Positions 7,594 through 15,793 of a stretch of 64,000 nucleotides of DNA are shown here, piece by piece. Source of the stretch: Ignavibacteria bacterium (GTDB taxonomy: Bacteria > Bacteroidota > Ignavibacteria > Tepidaquicellales > Tepidaquicellaceae); the NCBI GenBank assembly GCA_041649015.1, contig JBAZNU010000001.1:620001-684000 (forward strand), written 5' to 3'. The translations under genes were made by a program, and so were the position numbers. Numbering within the stretch: position 1 is the stretch's first letter; each line of letters opens with the position of its first letter. The notes under the pieces are model-generated. The model was not told the origin of the DNA. It did no database searches and was given only the letters and a program-made list of their open reading frames with translations.

Positions 7594-9543
7594 TCATCCC
7601 CTCATATAAATCAATATTGCCGAAATGTCCGATGGACGCACCCCGGCAATCCTGCCCGCCTGACCAATCGATGCAGGTTTAACCTTGTTGAGCTTGTCGA
7701 GTGCCTCCGCGGATATTGATTTTATTCTGTTATAATTAAAACCCGCCGGTATCCTGAGGTCTTCCATTTTGTTGAACTGTTCAACCTGCTCCGTCTGACG
7801 CCTTATGTATCCCTCGTATTTAACATCAATCTCAACCTGGTTCAACACTTCCTCGTTATTCCTGATTTCTTCCAACAATCCGTTTCCGCTAAACACGTCG
7901 AGAGAAAACAGCTCTTTTAGGCTTACTTCGTTCCTTCTGAGCAGGTTTGTAAGGAACTCATTCTGGTCTATCGGGCTTGAATTATTTGCTATTAGCAACT
8001 GATTTATGTCTTTGGGCTTAATCGTGTTCGAGTAAAGATATTTTATTCCTTCTTTGATAAGCTCTTTATTCTTGTTTACCAAATCAAGATATTTTTTCTC
8101 TATAAGCCCGAGTTCGTGTCCCTTCTCCATTAGCCTGATTTCTGCGTTATCCTGTCTGAGCGTGAGACGGTACTCCGCAGATGAAGTAAACATCCTGTAT
8201 GGCTCTTCGGGTACTTTGTTTATCAAGTCGTCAATCAATACTCCGATATACGCCTCGCTCCTTTTTAATATAAATGGCTCTTTTTTCAGTATCTTATTTG
8301 CCGCATTGATGCCCGCAACCAGCCCCTGCGCGGCTGCTTCCTCGTAACCTGAGGTGCCGTTAACCTGTCCGGCGTTGTATAGACCGGAGACTAATTTAGT
8401 TTCAAGTGTCAAATAAATCTGATATGTCGGAAAAAAATCATACTCAACCGCATATCCCTGTTTTACTAAAACCACATTTTCCAGCCCGGGTACGGTTCTT
8501 GCCGCTTTTTGCTGAACATCATAAGGAAGGCTTGTAGAAAATCCGTTCATGTAAATGGTCTTACCGTCAAGAGTTTCCGGTTCGAGAAATATCTGGTGCC
8601 GCGGTTTATCTGAAAAACGTGAAATCTTATCTTCAATTGAAGGACAATACCTCGGTCCCACTCCCTTAATCCTTCCCGTAAACATCGGTGAGTGCTCAAA
8701 GCCTGTTCTCAGTTCCTCATGTGTTCTTTCGTTAGTGTGTGTCAGATGGCAGTCTATCTGTTTTTGGAGTGGAAATTTATGTTTGTCCCATTTCGTTTTA
8801 AAGGAAAAAGGAACGGGGTTCTCGTCGCCAGTTTGAATTTCAGTCTTCGAGAAATCAATCGTATCAATATCAAGTCTTGGCGGTGTTCCTGTTTTTAGTC
8901 TGCCCGTTTCAAAACCGAAAGAGTGCAAACATTCTGACAGACCGGTTGCGTGCTTTTCGTCTATTCTCCCTCCGTGGGTTTGAATCGTTCCCGTATGCAT
9001 GACGGCATTAAGGAATGTACCCGAGGTTATAATAACCGACTTGCATCCTATTTCATAACCCAGCTCAGTTTTTATACCTTTGACACTGTATTTATATCCC
9101 TCCGAACCATTGATTTCATCAACGGAAATTTCTATAACCATATCTTGAATTATGGTGATATTCGGAAGCGAAGAAACATATTTTGCCGCAGCTATTGAAT
9201 ATAAATTTTTATCGGATTGACATCTTGGCGACCATACCGCAGGACCTTTTGACTTGTTCAACATCTTAAACTGTATCCCCGTCTCATCTGCTAATATTCC
9301 CATTATACCGCCGAGAGCATCAACCTCTTTTACAAGATGCCCTTTAGCCGTTCCCCCTATAGCCGGATTGCAGCTCATCCTGCCTATTGCATTTATATCC
9401 ATAGTAATTAGGCCTACGGATAATCCCATTTTAGCGGAGGATGATGCAGCTTCTATGCCGGCATGCCCGGCACCGACCACAATAATATCATAATATTTGA
9501 GTGTTTTAACTGTCAAAAGTGATAAATTTTTTGTGGAAAACAT
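7594..9543 (-). CDS. mnmG: tRNA uridine-5-carboxymethylaminomethyl modification enzyme, FAD subunit
   Basis: With MnmE it installs the cmnm5 group on the wobble uridine of several tRNAs. The dinucleotide motif IVVGAGHAGIEAA is near residues 20-32. It is followed by MSCNPAIGGTAKGHLVKEVD, RLKTGTPPRLD, the AGQVNGTSGYEEAAAQGL motif and the C-terminal helical MnmE-binding domain. The frame has 649 residues, ~20 more than usual, because of residues before LKYYDIIVV; an internal GTG at codon 12 is a possible alternative start. In many bacteria mnmG lies close to oriC and the partition genes; here a perfect parS site lies 37 bases upstream of its start. Confidence 0.95.
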   Translation of the reverse strand: MFSTKNLSLLTVKTLKYYDIIVVGAGHAGIEAASSSAKMGLSVGLITMDINAIGRMSCNPAIGGTAKGHLVKEVDALGGIMGILADETGIQFKMLNKSKGPAVWSPRCQSDKNLYSIAAAKYVSSLPNITIIQDMVIEISVDEINGSEGYKYSVKGIKTELGYEIGCKSVIITSGTFLNAVMHTGTIQTHGGRIDEKHATGLSECLHSFGFETGRLKTGTPPRLDIDTIDFSKTEIQTGDENPVPFSFKTKWDKHKFPLQKQIDCHLTHTNERTHEELRTGFEHSPMFTGRIKGVGPRYCPSIEDKISRFSDKPRHQIFLEPETLDGKTIYMNGFSTSLPYDVQQKAARTVPGLENVVLVKQGYAVEYDFFPTYQIYLTLETKLVSGLYNAGQVNGTSGYEEAAAQGLVAGINAANKILKKEPFILKRSEAYIGVLIDDLINKVPEEPYRMFTSSAEYRLTLRQDNAEIRLMEKGHELGLIEKKYLDLVNKNKELIKEGIKYLYSNTIKPKDINQLLIANNSSPIDQNEFLTNLLRRNEVSLKELFSLDVFSGNGLLEEIRNNEEVLNQVEIDVKYEGYIRRQTEQVEQFNKMEDLRIPAGFNYNRIKSISAEALDKLNKVKPASIGQAGRIAGVRPSDISAILIYMRG

Positions 9544-9579
9544 AATCTTTCTTATAAATCAGCGTGCGGCTCTTTCTAT

Positions 9580-9595
9580 TGTTTCACGTGAAACA
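9580..9595. promoter_or_regulatory. parS: parS centromere site (perfect 16-bp palindrome)
   Basis: The sequence TGTTTCACGTGAAACA is an exact match to the canonical bacterial parS site bound by ParB. It lies in the 76-base gap between mnmG and comM, and parA-parB are encoded ~33 kb away in the same window (42.2-43.9 kb). ParB would load here and spread to organise chromosome segregation. I saw no second full site in the window; only a 10-base core match occurs at 56815-56824, inside actC. Confidence 0.95.
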
Positions 9596-9619
9596 TTTCT
9601 CGTAACTTTGTCATAGCTC

Positions 9620-11155
9620 TCAATAAATCCACTGCGTTCTATCCAGACTTCTGTATTGTACCGCCTCGCTTATATGCGCCGCCTGAATATCCGGTTCCCC
9701 TGTCATATCCGCAATCGTTCTCGCAACCTTAAGAATTTTGTCATAAGCCCTGGCAGAAAGACCAAGTTTTGTTGTTGCCATCTTGAGTATCTCTTCCGAG
9801 GCTTTGTTTAATTTGCAGAATTCTTTTATCTCCTTCGAGTTCATTCCAGCATTCGAGTATAGCCCCTTGTGGTTTTTGAATCTCCCAGTCTGAATCTCTC
9901 TTGCCCTGATTACCCTCTCCCTTATTACTGAAGATTTCTCTGATTCTCTTCTTCCTGTGAGCTCGTTTATATTGACGGGATTTACGTTAATGTGAATATC
10001 AATCCTATCAAGAATAGGTCCCGAGATTTTTGATAGGAATCTTTGAATGTCATATCCTGAGTACATGCTCATTTCTTTTTGCGAACCCGCAGGAGTCGGA
10101 TTCATTGCTGCAACGAACATGAAATTTGTCGGGTATTGTACGGATAGTTTTGCTCTGGAAATAGTTACAACTTTATCTTCAAGCGGTTGCCTTAAAACTT
10201 CAAGCACGTTCTTTTTGAACTCCGTCAGCTCATCAAGGAAAAGCACTCCGTTGTGTGCGAATGATATTTCACCGGGTTTTGCATCCGCTCCCCCTCCGAC
10301 AATGCTTACATCCGAAGCTGTATGATGCGGCGATCTGAAGGGTCTGATTGTAATAACCGACTTCCCCGCAGGAAGTATTCCAGCAATAGAATGAATTTTT
10401 GTCGTCTCCAACGACTCTTCTCTTGTAAGCGGCGGTAATATTGTAGGCAGCCTTTTTGCCAACATCGTTTTCCCGGAACCCGGCAGCCCTATCATGATTA
10501 TATTGTGTCCTCCTGCTGCAGCAACCTCCATCGCCCTTTTAACTTCCTCCTGTCCCTTTACGTCTGAAAAGTCAATAATATAATCCTGCGATTCATTAAA
10601 TATTTTCTCTTCGTCAACTGTATGCGGCATGACTGCAAGGTCACCGTTTAAGAAGTTTGCAACTTCTTCCAGCGTTTCAAACGGATACACGTTCACTCCG
10701 CCCACTATAGCCGCCTCGTCGCCGTTTACTTTTGGAAGTATTATACCGTCAAAATTCTGCTTTCCCGCTTCTATGGCAATAGGCAGAACCCCTGAAACGC
10801 TCCTTAACTTTCCGTCCAGAGAAAGCTCCCCAAGTATAACAAAATTTCTTATTTTATCAGGCTCTATCTGCCTCGTTTCTGTAAGTAAAGCAACGGCTAT
10901 CGGAAGGTCAAGTCCCGAGCCCTCCTTTTTAATGTCGGCAGGAGATAAATTGATTGTTATTTTCTTTGCGGTTGGAAATACGAACCCGGAATTCTTGATT
11001 GCCGCCGATACCCTGTCTCTTGATTCCTTTACTGTGTTATCGGGCAGCCCGACTACAGTAAAAGTACCCTTGTTCATATTTTCAATATGAGTTTCTACAC
11101 GGATTGTATAAGCATCGACACCAACAGTAGCCGATGTAAAAATTTCGGTTATCAT
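9620..11155 (-). CDS. comM: YifB/ComM family Mg-chelatase-like AAA+ ATPase
   Basis: ComM is a hexameric helicase that promotes branch migration during integration of transforming DNA. The 511 residues match the family length. The N-terminal Lon-protease-like domain (~1-170) begins MITEIFTSATVGVDAYTI and includes VVGLPDNTVKESRDRV. The AAA+ domain follows, with Walker A GLPGSGKTM near 221, Walker B LFLDELTEF near 300 and the Mg-chelatase motif RPFRSPHHTASD. The C-terminal domain carries LGLSARAYDKILKVARTIAD. It is on the same strand as der (31 bases upstream) and mnmG (downstream), so one transcript is plausible. Confidence 0.92.
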   Translation of the reverse strand: MITEIFTSATVGVDAYTIRVETHIENMNKGTFTVVGLPDNTVKESRDRVSAAIKNSGFVFPTAKKITINLSPADIKKEGSGLDLPIAVALLTETRQIEPDKIRNFVILGELSLDGKLRSVSGVLPIAIEAGKQNFDGIILPKVNGDEAAIVGGVNVYPFETLEEVANFLNGDLAVMPHTVDEEKIFNESQDYIIDFSDVKGQEEVKRAMEVAAAGGHNIIMIGLPGSGKTMLAKRLPTILPPLTREESLETTKIHSIAGILPAGKSVITIRPFRSPHHTASDVSIVGGGADAKPGEISFAHNGVLFLDELTEFKKNVLEVLRQPLEDKVVTISRAKLSVQYPTNFMFVAAMNPTPAGSQKEMSMYSGYDIQRFLSKISGPILDRIDIHINVNPVNINELTGRRESEKSSVIRERVIRAREIQTGRFKNHKGLYSNAGMNSKEIKEFCKLNKASEEILKMATTKLGLSARAYDKILKVARTIADMTGEPDIQAAHISEAVQYRSLDRTQWIY

Positions 11156-11186
11156 ACTGTTTTAACAGCTATTTATCTATATATTG

Positions 11187-12551
11187 TTAGTTCTTCTTCT
11201 TAAATACAAGAGTTATCGGAACCCCTGAAAATCCAAAATGCTCTCTCAGTTTTTTCTCCAGATACCGTTTATAATTTTCTGTGATTAAATTCGGCTCATT
11301 CGTGAAAAAACCAAAAATCGGGGGTGATGATTTCAGCTGAGTTATATAATTTATCTTAATTTCTTTTCCTCTTGATGCCTGCGGCGGCATTCTTCTTATT
11401 TCATCAAGCATCTTTTCGTTCAGCTCTGAGGTTTTTACTTTCTTGTTTCTTTCGTCGTAAACCGCTTTCGCTTCTTCTATTACTTTGTGAATTCTCTGCT
11501 TCGTCAGCGCCGAGATAAAAATGAACTTCAGGAATCTGTAGCTTTTCAGATGCTCCGTAATCTTAGTCTCAAAAAGCACGTATGTTTTCGAATCCTTTTC
11601 AATTAAATCCCATTTGTTTATGACTATAAGCAGGCCCTTCTTGTATTTCAGTACGTCTTCTATTATTCTTATATCCTGTTTGTCGAGTTTAAACGAAGAG
11701 TGTTTCAAATCGGATACGTCTCCCATGCCTTCCATTATAACCGTTGAATCTATAACAAGTATTGCAACGTTGCAGCGTTCCATTGCTTTGTATGTCCTTA
11801 CCGTCGAGAAGAACTCTAATGATTCATCCCGTTTTGCTTTGCTCTTTTTTCGAAGCCCTGCCGTATCAATAAGGACAAGGGTTTCGCCGTGGTACTTTAT
11901 TTCAGAGTCGATTGAGTCGCGTGTCGTTCCGGGAATATCTGTAACTATATTCCTGTCTTCTTTAAGTATAGCATTCACGATTGAGGATTTTCCCGCATTC
12001 GGTCTTCCGATTATTGCAAACTTAATCTTATCGTCCTGAGTCTCCTCCCCTTCTTCAAAATCTTTAGTTACATCATCAAGAAGTTCTGCAACCAGTTTTC
12101 CCGAAAGCGCCGATACAGCGTGGGGTTCGCCGAGTCCGAGAGAAAAGAATTCATTCTTATTTATTTCGTGCTTGTTGTTGTCAATTTTATTTACAACTAA
12201 AAATATTTCCTTACCGCTCGAATATTTCCGTAGGTTATTGCCAATCTCAAGGTCAACAGGATGAAGCCCGTTCTCGCCGTCAACAACGAATATCACCTTA
12301 TCCGCCTCTTCTATTGCAATACGCACCTGCTCGCGTATATGCTTGTTAAACTGCTCGTCGGAATCCGGTACGAACCCGCCCGTATCAATCAGAAAAAATT
12401 TCTTTCCCGTCCATTCCGCCTCGCCATAGTTCCTGTCCCGCGTTACGCCGCTCTCATGATGAACAATCGCAACCCTCTTTCCTATTATCCTGTTAAACAG
12501 CGTGGATTTCCCCACGTTCGGCCTTCCAACTATCGCAACAACTTTTTCCAT
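11187..12551 (-). CDS. der: Ribosome biogenesis GTPase Der (EngA)
   Basis: Tandem-GTPase factor for assembly of the 50S ribosomal subunit. The first G domain has GRPNVGKSTLF (residues ~8-18), DTGG and NKID. The second begins near 180 with GRPNAGKSSIV, followed by DTAG and NKWD. A KH-like C-terminal domain ends FSGVPITLVFKKKN. At 454 residues it has the usual length. The ATG at 12551 lies in a ~200-base divergent spacer shared with the T9SS gene at 12755. It is the first gene of the minus-strand der-comM-mnmG run. Confidence 0.95.
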   Translation of the reverse strand: MEKVVAIVGRPNVGKSTLFNRIIGKRVAIVHHESGVTRDRNYGEAEWTGKKFFLIDTGGFVPDSDEQFNKHIREQVRIAIEEADKVIFVVDGENGLHPVDLEIGNNLRKYSSGKEIFLVVNKIDNNKHEINKNEFFSLGLGEPHAVSALSGKLVAELLDDVTKDFEEGEETQDDKIKFAIIGRPNAGKSSIVNAILKEDRNIVTDIPGTTRDSIDSEIKYHGETLVLIDTAGLRKKSKAKRDESLEFFSTVRTYKAMERCNVAILVIDSTVIMEGMGDVSDLKHSSFKLDKQDIRIIEDVLKYKKGLLIVINKWDLIEKDSKTYVLFETKITEHLKSYRFLKFIFISALTKQRIHKVIEEAKAVYDERNKKVKTSELNEKMLDEIRRMPPQASRGKEIKINYITQLKSSPPIFGFFTNEPNLITENYKRYLEKKLREHFGFSGVPITLVFKKKN

Positions 12552-12754
12552 CCTTTAAAATAACTCTTTTGAAGATTATAGACAGTACAAAATATACAAC
12601 ATTTAACATCTAATTTGTGCTGAGCACTGACTCTTATTGAACAGATGTAAATTAAGTTTTTGTTTTTTAAAGTTATTATATGTAATTTATTTTATAAATA
12701 TGTTTTATAACAAATTCGTTTGCGGGTTTCCGTTAACAGAAAGAACATATTGTC

Positions 12755-13927
12755 ATGAAAAAACTAACGCTAATCTTATTCCTTGTTTTTGCTGTAAATA
12801 CCTATGCACAGTGGGTGCAGGTGCCTGCTTTTCCATCGGGCAGATACAGCAGGTTATTAAATTTTAATGGTGCCGTTCTTGCCGGTGGTCATAATGTCTT
12901 TAAATCAATCGACGAAGGTTTAACATGGACGGTTTACTATCAACAACCTTTTCCAAATGATATAAGCGCATTAAGCAATGTTGACGGTAATGTCTGGCTG
13001 AGCAGTTTTTATACAAACGTTTACACAACAAACAATGGTCTTAACTGGATTAATGTTAATCTTAATAAATATGTTTACGACTTCGCTTTTTATAACGGAA
13101 GAATTTTTGCTGGTACGGAAAGTTGGAGATGTTTTTATTCTACAAACATGGGATTGAACTGGACGGTGTGCGATGATATTTGGGTAGATGTAAAATGTTT
13201 TTATAGTGCAGGTGCAAATTTTCTTGCGGGTACATCTCAAGCTTTGTACTATTCGACTAATAGCGGAACAAACTGGAATCTTGCACAACCCAGCGGCACA
13301 CCGTTTATTCATGCAATTTGCGGCCTCAACTCCAAATTTTTTACCGGGATAGATTTAATTGGTGTCTGGTATTCTACAAATTATGGTGTTAACTGGAGTC
13401 AAACAGCGCTGAACAACGGCAGTGTCATGGCATTACAGACATTCGGAAATTATATTATTGCAGGCACATGGAGCAATGGTGTTTATGTTTCCTCCAATGA
13501 CGGCGCATCATGGTTTCAAAAAAATGAGGGGCTCAATGGACAAAATATAATTTCGCTTGCTATATCAGGAAATACAATCTTTGCAGGTACAGAAAGCAAC
13601 GGTATCTTAAAAAGACCCTTATCCGAAGTAGTTGGCATACAAAATATCAGCAATGAAATACCCTCTTCTTATTCCCTCGGGCAAAACTACCCAAACCCTT
13701 TCAACCCAATCACTGTTATCGGTTTTCAGCTGCCGGTTGTCAGTGACGTATCGCTGAAAGTTTATGATATTCGCGGCAAAGAAATCCAAACACTCGTTAA
13801 CGAAAGGCTGCAGCCCGGAACGTTTGAAGTAACTTTCAACGGCTTGGGTCTCAACAGCGGAGTCTATTTTTATAAACTGTTTACAAATAATTATTCTAAA
13901 ACAAAAAGAATGATTTTAATAAAATAA
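12755..13927 (+). CDS. Secreted BNR-like beta-propeller protein with T9SS type A sorting domain
   Basis: A cell-surface or secreted protein. The first 18 residues are a signal peptide (MKKLTLILFLVFAVNTYA). Repeated units of the type VYYSTNSGTNWN and VYVSSNDGASW resemble BNR/sialidase-like propeller blades. The last ~90 residues form the T9SS C-terminal domain: NYPNPFNPITVIGFQLP, LKVYDIRGKEI, LQPGTFEVTFNG, SGVYFYKL and a lysine-rich end. The protein should cross the inner membrane by Sec and the outer membrane by type IX secretion. It is a single gene followed by a terminator hairpin. No catalytic residues are recognisable, so adhesion or an unknown binding role is likely. Confidence 0.85.
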   Translation: MKKLTLILFLVFAVNTYAQWVQVPAFPSGRYSRLLNFNGAVLAGGHNVFKSIDEGLTWTVYYQQPFPNDISALSNVDGNVWLSSFYTNVYTTNNGLNWINVNLNKYVYDFAFYNGRIFAGTESWRCFYSTNMGLNWTVCDDIWVDVKCFYSAGANFLAGTSQALYYSTNSGTNWNLAQPSGTPFIHAICGLNSKFFTGIDLIGVWYSTNYGVNWSQTALNNGSVMALQTFGNYIIAGTWSNGVYVSSNDGASWFQKNEGLNGQNIISLAISGNTIFAGTESNGILKRPLSEVVGIQNISNEIPSSYSLGQNYPNPFNPITVIGFQLPVVSDVSLKVYDIRGKEIQTLVNERLQPGTFEVTFNGLGLNSGVYFYKLFTNNYSKTKRMILIK

Positions 13928-13946
13928 AATTTTATCTGCTCATTTC

Positions 13947-13977
13947 GGGGTGTCTTTTTTATCTTAAAAGACACCCC
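13947..13977. terminator. Bidirectional terminator between convergent genes
   Basis: A perfect 12-bp inverted repeat GGGGTGTCTTTT / AAAAGACACCCC (13947-13958 and 13966-13977) with a 7-base loop lies 20 bases after the plus-strand stop and 15 bases past the end of the minus-strand gene. The stem ends in T/A tracts on both sides. Confidence 0.8.
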
Positions 13978-13991
13978 AAAACCTTTCCCCC

Positions 13992-15473
13992 TTATTTCAG
14001 AACTACCATTTTCCTCTTTTCAAAAAAGGTGTTTGTTTTTAGTGTGTAGAAATATATGCCGCTTGCAAGATTTACTGTATTGAATTCTGCCGTGTATGTT
14101 CCCGCTTTTAAATTTCCGCTGTAAAGGTTTTCTATTTCTTTGCCGAGCATGTCATATACTCTTAGTGTTACCATTTCCGGTTGTGCAATAGAAAATTTTA
14201 TGGTAGTTATCGGGTTAAACGGGTTTGGATAGTTCTGGTATAGTTTGTAGCCGGTTATTTGCTCTGTTGATGGATGTATTCCTGTCGGGTCAATTATTTT
14301 TATTACGAATATGCACGTTGCATTTGCGTTTGCAGTGTCTGTAACTGTCACTTTAATGCTGTCTGTTCTCGGTACGGCTGGATTAACAGTGAATGTTCTT
14401 GCAGCAGGATTGAAACCGATGTATGACGGTAATGGACTGCCGTTTTTTAATGTCGCAGTGTATGTAAGAGTGTTGTTGCCGTCGTCGTCTATAAATGTGC
14501 TGTCTGGGATTGTATAAACAAAGTTATGACCCATCGTGTCCGTTATGTTTGGTATCTGGTATTGCAAATATGGTGCGAAGTTTGTCTGCCTTAACGTGTT
14601 TATGAAACTTGTTGATACCCACTTTAAATCATCGTTAGAACCGAATGTCATGTACAATCCGTCTGGCGTCACATCTCCGGACCTTTCTTCAAATTGTGTG
14701 TTGATTCTTCCCCCAAGGTTCTTTGGGTTTGTCCATTTTCCGTTTGTCTTCCGGTATGTTATGTATAAATCATTACCCCCGAAGCCACCCGTCCTTGTTG
14801 ATTTGAATACCATATAGCTTTCGTCAGGGGATGCATATGGATCCCCCCAGGTCTGTGTTGTGTTTGCATAGTTTACAGGATATGATAGTATGACTCGGGG
14901 CTGATACACTCCATTGCTATACTTACTTTTTGCTATCAGGCCGTTGCTCATTGAAAAATATACCGATGTGTCGGATACGATGCAGCAATGATACTGGTCA
15001 GCAACGGTATTCGGAGGATTACCCATGCTTATAGGATTGCTCCATAAAGTGTCATTTTTTACAACATATGATAAATCAACTGCCCCAACCTGATTTTGAA
15101 CTAAGGTCGCACTTAAATATATTCGCGAACCGTTAAACGCAAAGAAAGGTTCGTTGGTCATTCTGCCCGCCGTGAATGGCGTGTTTATGGGCGTTGTCCA
15201 GTGGTCGTTTTTGTATTCGGAATACATTGTGTAAGCTATTCCCGGATTTGGCCAGAACTCAATAGAAAAGAATAACGCTTTTCCGTCTGGCGAAAATGTG
15301 ATACAGACTTCTTTTCTGTTTGCCTTTGAAATTAAGCCAGGTGCGAATACAACAGCCGAATCTCCGGGGCGCGGCTGTGCAAAATACAAACTATCAAAAG
15401 GTATTGCCTGAGAGTAGATGTGCTCGTTCGCAAAGCACAGCATAAATACTGCAATTAATAATGTGATTCTCAT
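13992..15473 (-). CDS. PD40/WD40-like propeller protein with Ig-like and T9SS sorting domains (paralogue A)
   Basis: The chosen start is the ATG at 15473, which gives the signal peptide MRITLLIAVFMLCFANEHIYS; the frame stays open to 15518 but the extra 15 residues would precede it. PD40-type blades follow (CITFSPDGKALFFS, SPDESYMVFKSTR, DVTPDGLYMTFGS). A putative Ig/cadherin-like module is near residues 310-395 (FIDDDGNNTLTYTATL, IGFNPAARTFTVNP). The T9SS domain (NYPNPFNPITTIKFSI) ends VVLK. It is clearly paralogous to 15794-17248, with the same domain order and nearly the same C-terminus. It probably binds surface polymers; nothing catalytic is visible. Confidence 0.85.
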   Translation of the reverse strand: MRITLLIAVFMLCFANEHIYSQAIPFDSLYFAQPRPGDSAVVFAPGLISKANRKEVCITFSPDGKALFFSIEFWPNPGIAYTMYSEYKNDHWTTPINTPFTAGRMTNEPFFAFNGSRIYLSATLVQNQVGAVDLSYVVKNDTLWSNPISMGNPPNTVADQYHCCIVSDTSVYFSMSNGLIAKSKYSNGVYQPRVILSYPVNYANTTQTWGDPYASPDESYMVFKSTRTGGFGGNDLYITYRKTNGKWTNPKNLGGRINTQFEERSGDVTPDGLYMTFGSNDDLKWVSTSFINTLRQTNFAPYLQYQIPNITDTMGHNFVYTIPDSTFIDDDGNNTLTYTATLKNGSPLPSYIGFNPAARTFTVNPAVPRTDSIKVTVTDTANANATCIFVIKIIDPTGIHPSTEQITGYKLYQNYPNPFNPITTIKFSIAQPEMVTLRVYDMLGKEIENLYSGNLKAGTYTAEFNTVNLASGIYFYTLKTNTFFEKRKMVVLK

Positions 15474-15567
15474 TGTGATTAAATTTGTTTTTATTAAAAA
15501 TGTTTGTTGTGATATCATTATTATTTATTCTCAATTAAGCGAAATATTATAATCGTTTAGTTTATTA

Positions 15568-15635
15568 CAAAATATACGAGCGAAAAATCATCATGAATAA
15601 ACAAATTCAGCGAACCCTCTCGTAAAATCAGTGAA
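15568..15635 (-). promoter_or_regulatory. Promoter region with paired direct repeats (copy 1 of 3)
   Basis: Read on the minus strand: TTCACTGATT (15635-15626), 11 bases, TTCGCTGAAT (15614-15605), 28 bases, then TATATTTTG (15576-15568), ~95 bases before the ATG of paralogue A. The two ~10-bp repeats start exactly 21 bp apart. The same arrangement with the same spacing recurs at 17284-17350 and 23428-23494. TATATTTTG is close to the Bacteroidota -7 element TAnnTTTG. The repeat spacing fits a LytTR-type activator site (inference). Confidence 0.6.
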
Positions 15636-15711
15636 AGGGTGTATTAGCCGTATGAATCCGTTCAGAATGTTTTAAGGATGTAATTCTGTGGAAACCTGAA
15701 AGATAAAAAAG

Positions 15712-15740
15712 AGGTCCCCGCCTGAAGTCCGCGGGGACCT
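15712..15740 (-). terminator. Intrinsic terminator of paralogue B
   Basis: Perfect 10-bp stem AGGTCCCCGC / GCGGGGACCT with a 9-base loop. On the minus strand it is followed by CTTTTTTAT, a good U-tract, 54 bases past the stop of the gene at 15794-17248. Confidence 0.88.
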
Positions 15741-15793
15741 TAAAATTACTTCCTTCATTTATACCGGTAGATATATTTCTGTTGGTATTAGAA

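Noticed and set aside
10629..11090. 153-codon plus-strand frame opposite comM
   Set aside because: Serine/proline-rich antisense of a well-conserved AAA+ protein; a codon-bias shadow.
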